NCBI RefSeq assembly: GCF_005239225.2
Contig: NC_133284.1
Span: 47,834,697 to 47,898,696 of the forward strand
Reading direction: 5' to 3'
DNA length: 64,000 nucleotides
Origin: Populus alba
Lineage: Eukaryota > Streptophyta > Magnoliopsida > Malpighiales > Salicaceae
A model generated the notes under the pieces. The model was not told the DNA's origin. It did not search any database and worked only from the letters and a program-made list of their open reading frames with translations. Made by a program: the position numbers and the translations under genes. Shown one piece after another: positions 61,467 to 64,000 of the stretch (positions within the stretch are counted from its first letter, which is position 1; each line of letters begins with the position of its first letter).

Positions 61467-62801
61467 ATGGATCAAGTCAAATCAGCCATCACTCTTCGTA
61501 GTGGTAAGGTCATTGAAAAACCCATTCTTAAACCTTGTGAGAAAGATGATGAGTCTATCTCTGAGGGTAAGGAAGGGGTTGAACCTGAACATTGCAAAGA
61601 AAAGGCTGATTCCCCGCCAGCACTTCCATTTCCTCATGCCATGACCAAACAAAGGAAAGTCAGTCACAACTCTGAAATCTTTGAAATTTTCAAACAGGTA
61701 AGGATCAATATACCTTTGTTGGATGCTATTAAACAGGTTCCTTCCTATGCTAAATTTTTGAAAGATCTATGCACTGTGAAGAGAAAATTGAATGTGAAAA
61801 AGAAAGCATTTTTAGCCGAACAAGTAAGTGCCATTCTTCATAACAATAATGCTTTGAAATATAAAGACCCTGGTTGTCCTACAATTTCTTGCTTTATTGG
61901 AGAACATAAAATTGAAAGAGCCTTACTTGATCTTGGAGCTAGTATGAATTTACTTCCATATTCAGTTTTTCAAAGTCTCAATCTAGGTGAGTTAAAACCA
62001 ACTTCTGTAACTCTTTTACTTGTCGATAGATCTGTAAAAGTGCCTAGAGGAATAGTTGAAGATGTGTTAGTACAAGTCGATAAATTCATTTATCCTGTGG
62101 ATTTTGTTGTCTTGGATACACAACCTGTTGAAGCATGTAATTCATTTCCTATTATTTTAGGACGTCCGTTTCTTGCAACTTTTAATGCATTGATTAATTG
62201 TAGGAATGGACTCATGAAGTTATCTTTTGGAAATATGACATTGGAGATGAATATTTTCAACATTTGCAAGCAACCTGGAGATGATAATGATTTACAAGAA
62301 GTAGATCTTATTGAAGAATTAGTTCATGATCAACTTGAATCTACTTTGAGTAAAACTGAGTTGGATGAATCTAAAGATTTGCAAATGATTTATTCTCAGG
62401 AAGAAATCACGGATGAAAAAGGCACCAAAAATATTGATGCTGATCTTGTGTCAAAAGTGACAACAGATTTGACATTTGACATCCCACCAATCGATGATTA
62501 CTTTCCTGAAAAATTCTTACTTTCTTTCAGTTCAATGCCTTGGTTTGCTAAAAATATCAATTTTCTTGCAACAGGAGATTTGCCAGCTCACTGGAGTACT
62601 GAAGACAAAGGAAAGTTTTTGAACGAAGTGAAGAACTTTTACTTAGATGACCCTTACTTATTCAAAAATTGTCCTAATCAAATATTTCAAAAATGCATTC
62701 CCGACAATGAGGTAAGTAATGTCATTAAACTTTGTCATTCTGAAGCATGTGGGAATCAATTCTCATCAAGAGAGACGACTGCAAAAATCTTACAAAATTG
62801 A
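61467..62801 (+). CDS. Athila-like protease joined to integrase zinc-finger region
   Basis: 444 residues from an internal ATG, in the same frame as gag. The true product would be a fusion through the TAA at 61,413-61,415. Early residues: SAITLRSGKVIEKP. The aspartic protease has LLDLGASMNLLPYSVF around residue 150 (DLG in place of DTG/DSG, as is common in this lineage) and IILGRPFLAT about 75 residues later. About 100 residues on, without any RT or RNase H, it enters the integrase N-terminus: DDYFPEKFLLSF, WSTEDKGKFLNEVKNFY, IPDNEVSNVIKLCHSEACG. It ends at TGA where FYW would follow. A 1.5-2 kb RT/RNase H section normally lies in between. Confidence 0.82.
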   Translation: MDQVKSAITLRSGKVIEKPILKPCEKDDESISEGKEGVEPEHCKEKADSPPALPFPHAMTKQRKVSHNSEIFEIFKQVRINIPLLDAIKQVPSYAKFLKDLCTVKRKLNVKKKAFLAEQVSAILHNNNALKYKDPGCPTISCFIGEHKIERALLDLGASMNLLPYSVFQSLNLGELKPTSVTLLLVDRSVKVPRGIVEDVLVQVDKFIYPVDFVVLDTQPVEACNSFPIILGRPFLATFNALINCRNGLMKLSFGNMTLEMNIFNICKQPGDDNDLQEVDLIEELVHDQLESTLSKTELDESKDLQMIYSQEEITDEKGTKNIDADLVSKVTTDLTFDIPPIDDYFPEKFLLSFSSMPWFAKNINFLATGDLPAHWSTEDKGKFLNEVKNFYLDDPYLFKNCPNQIFQKCIPDNEVSNVIKLCHSEACGNQFSSRETTAKILQN

Positions 62802-63113
62802 TTTTATTGGTCTGCCATGTTCAAGGACACACATGCATTCTGCAAAACTTGTGAAAATTGTCAAAAAGTTGATACTGGTCAAAAAGTTTTGCTTTATAAT
62901 TCTCAACTCCATTTATTTCCTGAAAAACTAAGATCAAGATGGAGCGGTCCTTTTATTGTGAAACATGTGTATCCATATAGGGCCTGTGATATCGAGAATC
63001 CAAAGAATGGCAATGTTTTCAAGGTAAATGGGCATCGTTTGAAAGTTTATTTTGACAATTTTTCGGTTGCAAATGACTCTATTGAATTGAGTGATCCTGT
63101 ATGTAAAGATTGA
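62802..63113 (+). pseudogene. Integrase zinc-finger end fused to integrase C-terminus
   Basis: In frame with the preceding segment after one [19 protein letters not shown] (the second half of the HHCC finger) is joined at about 62,867 directly to [20 protein letters not shown] and the C-terminal domain ([27 protein letters not shown]), ending at 63,113. The whole catalytic core with its DDE residues is absent, so it cannot integrate DNA. The frame is nonetheless preserved across the deletion. Confidence 0.82.
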
Positions 63114-63316
63114 TTCTTTTTCTCACGTTGTTTTGTGTTTTGTTGTATCTATTGTTTTGCTAGTCTCTCTTTCACCCCGGTCAAATGGCAGATAACGGTA
63201 CTCCGTGACTTAAGTCAGTTCTTTCAGTTTCCCAAATAACTGATATCTGTATATATTTGTACAATTCTTAGCTCTTTCTCCCTTCTTTGAATCTCTTCTC
63301 TAATTGTCTTTTGAAA

Positions 63317-63865
63317 ATGGACACCACTCTTGAAAAGTTGAAAAGGTATTTTCCTGCTTTGCCTCCAAATGCGAATAATAAAATTTATCGTGCTAGGTGT
63401 GCAAGATTGAGGTTATTAATGAATCATGCAATTCCTGAAGATATTCGCTGGCTAATTGAAGAAAAGGTCCACTTATCAGGTGAGTCCTCCAATTCTTTCA
63501 TTTCACACATGCCTGGAACAGGTAAAAGCACTTTTGCAAAGAAACGTCGTGCAAAACGACTGAAAGTCTGTCACAGATGTGCCAGATGGACTTGTAATGC
63601 GGCATGTCGTTCTTTAGGAATGGTATCTGTAAACCGTGAAGATAAGATACAATTCATTAAGGATGGCCTGAGTAAAGGGTCTTTAGATAATCTTTTGTTG
63701 ACCCTTGAGACGCATCCTAGTGGAGATGTGCATCGTGTAATTCATGATTTATGGCCACAATTCCATAAAGAACATGATCGACTTAGTCTTGGGAATCTGA
63801 CTAAAAAAGACCATGTTTGCCAGTTTTTAAGAAAACTGGATGGGAAGCCTATCCCTGACCCATAG
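63317..63865 (+). CDS. Unknown basic cysteine-cluster protein of the Athila-like element
   Basis: Intact frame of 182 residues starting at ATG 63,317, about 200 bp after the pol stop, in the slot where Athila-type elements carry an env-like or accessory gene. I do not recognise a named family. Features: a helical N-terminal third (RCARLRLLMNHAIPEDIRWL, residues 27-46), then a basic patch KKRRAKR (75-81) directly followed by four clustered cysteines CHRCARWTCNAAC (85-97; CX2CX4CX3C), which looks like a compact zinc site or nuclear/nucleic-acid-binding module. A C-terminal half rich in charged residues follows (HDLWPQFHKEHDRL, 143-156). No signal peptide or transmembrane segment, so it is not an env-type glycoprotein. 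The arrangement 'basic arginine stretch then CX2C' recalls the small nucleic-acid-binding proteins of carlaviruses and allexiviruses; this is resemblance only. Expression would need a spliced or subgenomic mRNA. Confidence 0.7.
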   Translation: MDTTLEKLKRYFPALPPNANNKIYRARCARLRLLMNHAIPEDIRWLIEEKVHLSGESSNSFISHMPGTGKSTFAKKRRAKRLKVCHRCARWTCNAACRSLGMVSVNREDKIQFIKDGLSKGSLDNLLLTLETHPSGDVHRVIHDLWPQFHKEHDRLSLGNLTKKDHVCQFLRKLDGKPIPDP

Positions 63866-63964
63866 AGGGCGTTTAAGCCGTTCTTGGACGTAAAACCAAG
63901 GGAAGATATGAGCCACAATCACAACTACCTGTACATACATGCTTTTTCAAAATAAATAATTAAT

Positions 63965-63985
63965 AGAGAGAGAGAGAGAGAGAGA
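63965..63985. repeat. (GA)n microsatellite
   Basis: About ten GA units near the window end, downstream of the accessory ORF. Confidence 0.9.
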
Positions 63986-64000
63986 AGTGTGAGACTACAG

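Larger units (their letters stand above)
58162..64000 (+). mobile_element. Athila-like Ty3/gypsy element, internally deleted, runs off the window
   Basis: 5' LTR 58,162-59,897, tRNA-Asp primer-binding site, gag, protease, integrase pieces and an extra downstream ORF. RT, RNase H and the integrase core are missing. It sits directly against the truncated copia element. The 3' LTR and target-site duplication lie beyond the window. Confidence 0.82.

Noticed and set aside
63497..63532. PGTGKST in the accessory ORF as a nucleotide-binding P-loop
   Set aside because: The first glycine of GxxxxGK[ST] is missing (His at that position) and no Walker B or NTPase fold is evident.
1..64000. CRISPR arrays, rRNA or complete tRNA genes, organelle DNA
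   Set aside because: None seen. Direct repeats present are long duplications, microsatellites or transposon ends.

Overview
This is plant nuclear DNA: AT-rich, intron-split genes and dense LTR retrotransposons. The one clear host gene family is a TPS-a type sesquiterpene synthase with the usual seven-exon layout. The genes and repeats look like a woody dicot, and Populus/Salix is my best guess, but that is inference. Only one host gene looks intact.

Host genes. An apparently complete terpene synthase lies on the minus strand at 28,573-31,033 (561 residues after splicing, all class I motifs present). A near-identical copy at 1,294-3,466 is broken by a net 289-bp loss in exon 3. Two more 5' fragments survive: promoter plus exon 1 at 8,609-8,830, and promoter plus six codons at 35,978-36,240. 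A 3'-flank module recurs about ten times. A 500-N gap at 21,814-22,313 starts just inside one of these modules. The window therefore looks like a decayed tandem terpene synthase array that was duplicated with a period near 27 kb and then riddled with transposons.

Layout. 1-3,713: TPS pseudogene and flanks. 3,714-6,233: CACTA-type transposase remnant. 6,234-8,446: LTR and SINE-like fragment. 8,609-12,985: TPS exon 1 fragment, AT-rich filler, LTR fragment. 12,986-18,546: Ty3/gypsy chromovirus with LTRs, PBS, PPT and a perfect TACTA target duplication. 18,547-25,690: duplicated blocks, a ~365-bp tandem repeat and the gap. 25,690-31,240: repeated flanks and the intact TPS. 31,900-35,700: a palindrome and a CACTA element end. 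35,700-38,600: TPS-derived modules and a foldback. 38,621-39,810: decayed hAT element. 40,104-49,118: LTRs, including an inverted pair and a solo LTR with TSD. 49,770-52,800: rotted Ogre/Tat-like pol. 52,850-58,161: Copia element on the minus strand, split by a gypsy-LTR-like insert. 58,162-64,000: Athila-like element running off the window.

Most interesting. The Athila-like element keeps gag, protease and parts of integrase in one continuous frame with only two stop codons, although reverse transcriptase, RNase H and the integrase core are missing. Downstream, in the place where such elements carry an extra gene, is an intact 182-residue ORF (63,317-63,865). It encodes a basic, cysteine-clustered protein whose layout recalls the small nucleic-acid-binding/silencing-related proteins of some plant RNA viruses. 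I regard it as the best candidate for something undescribed.
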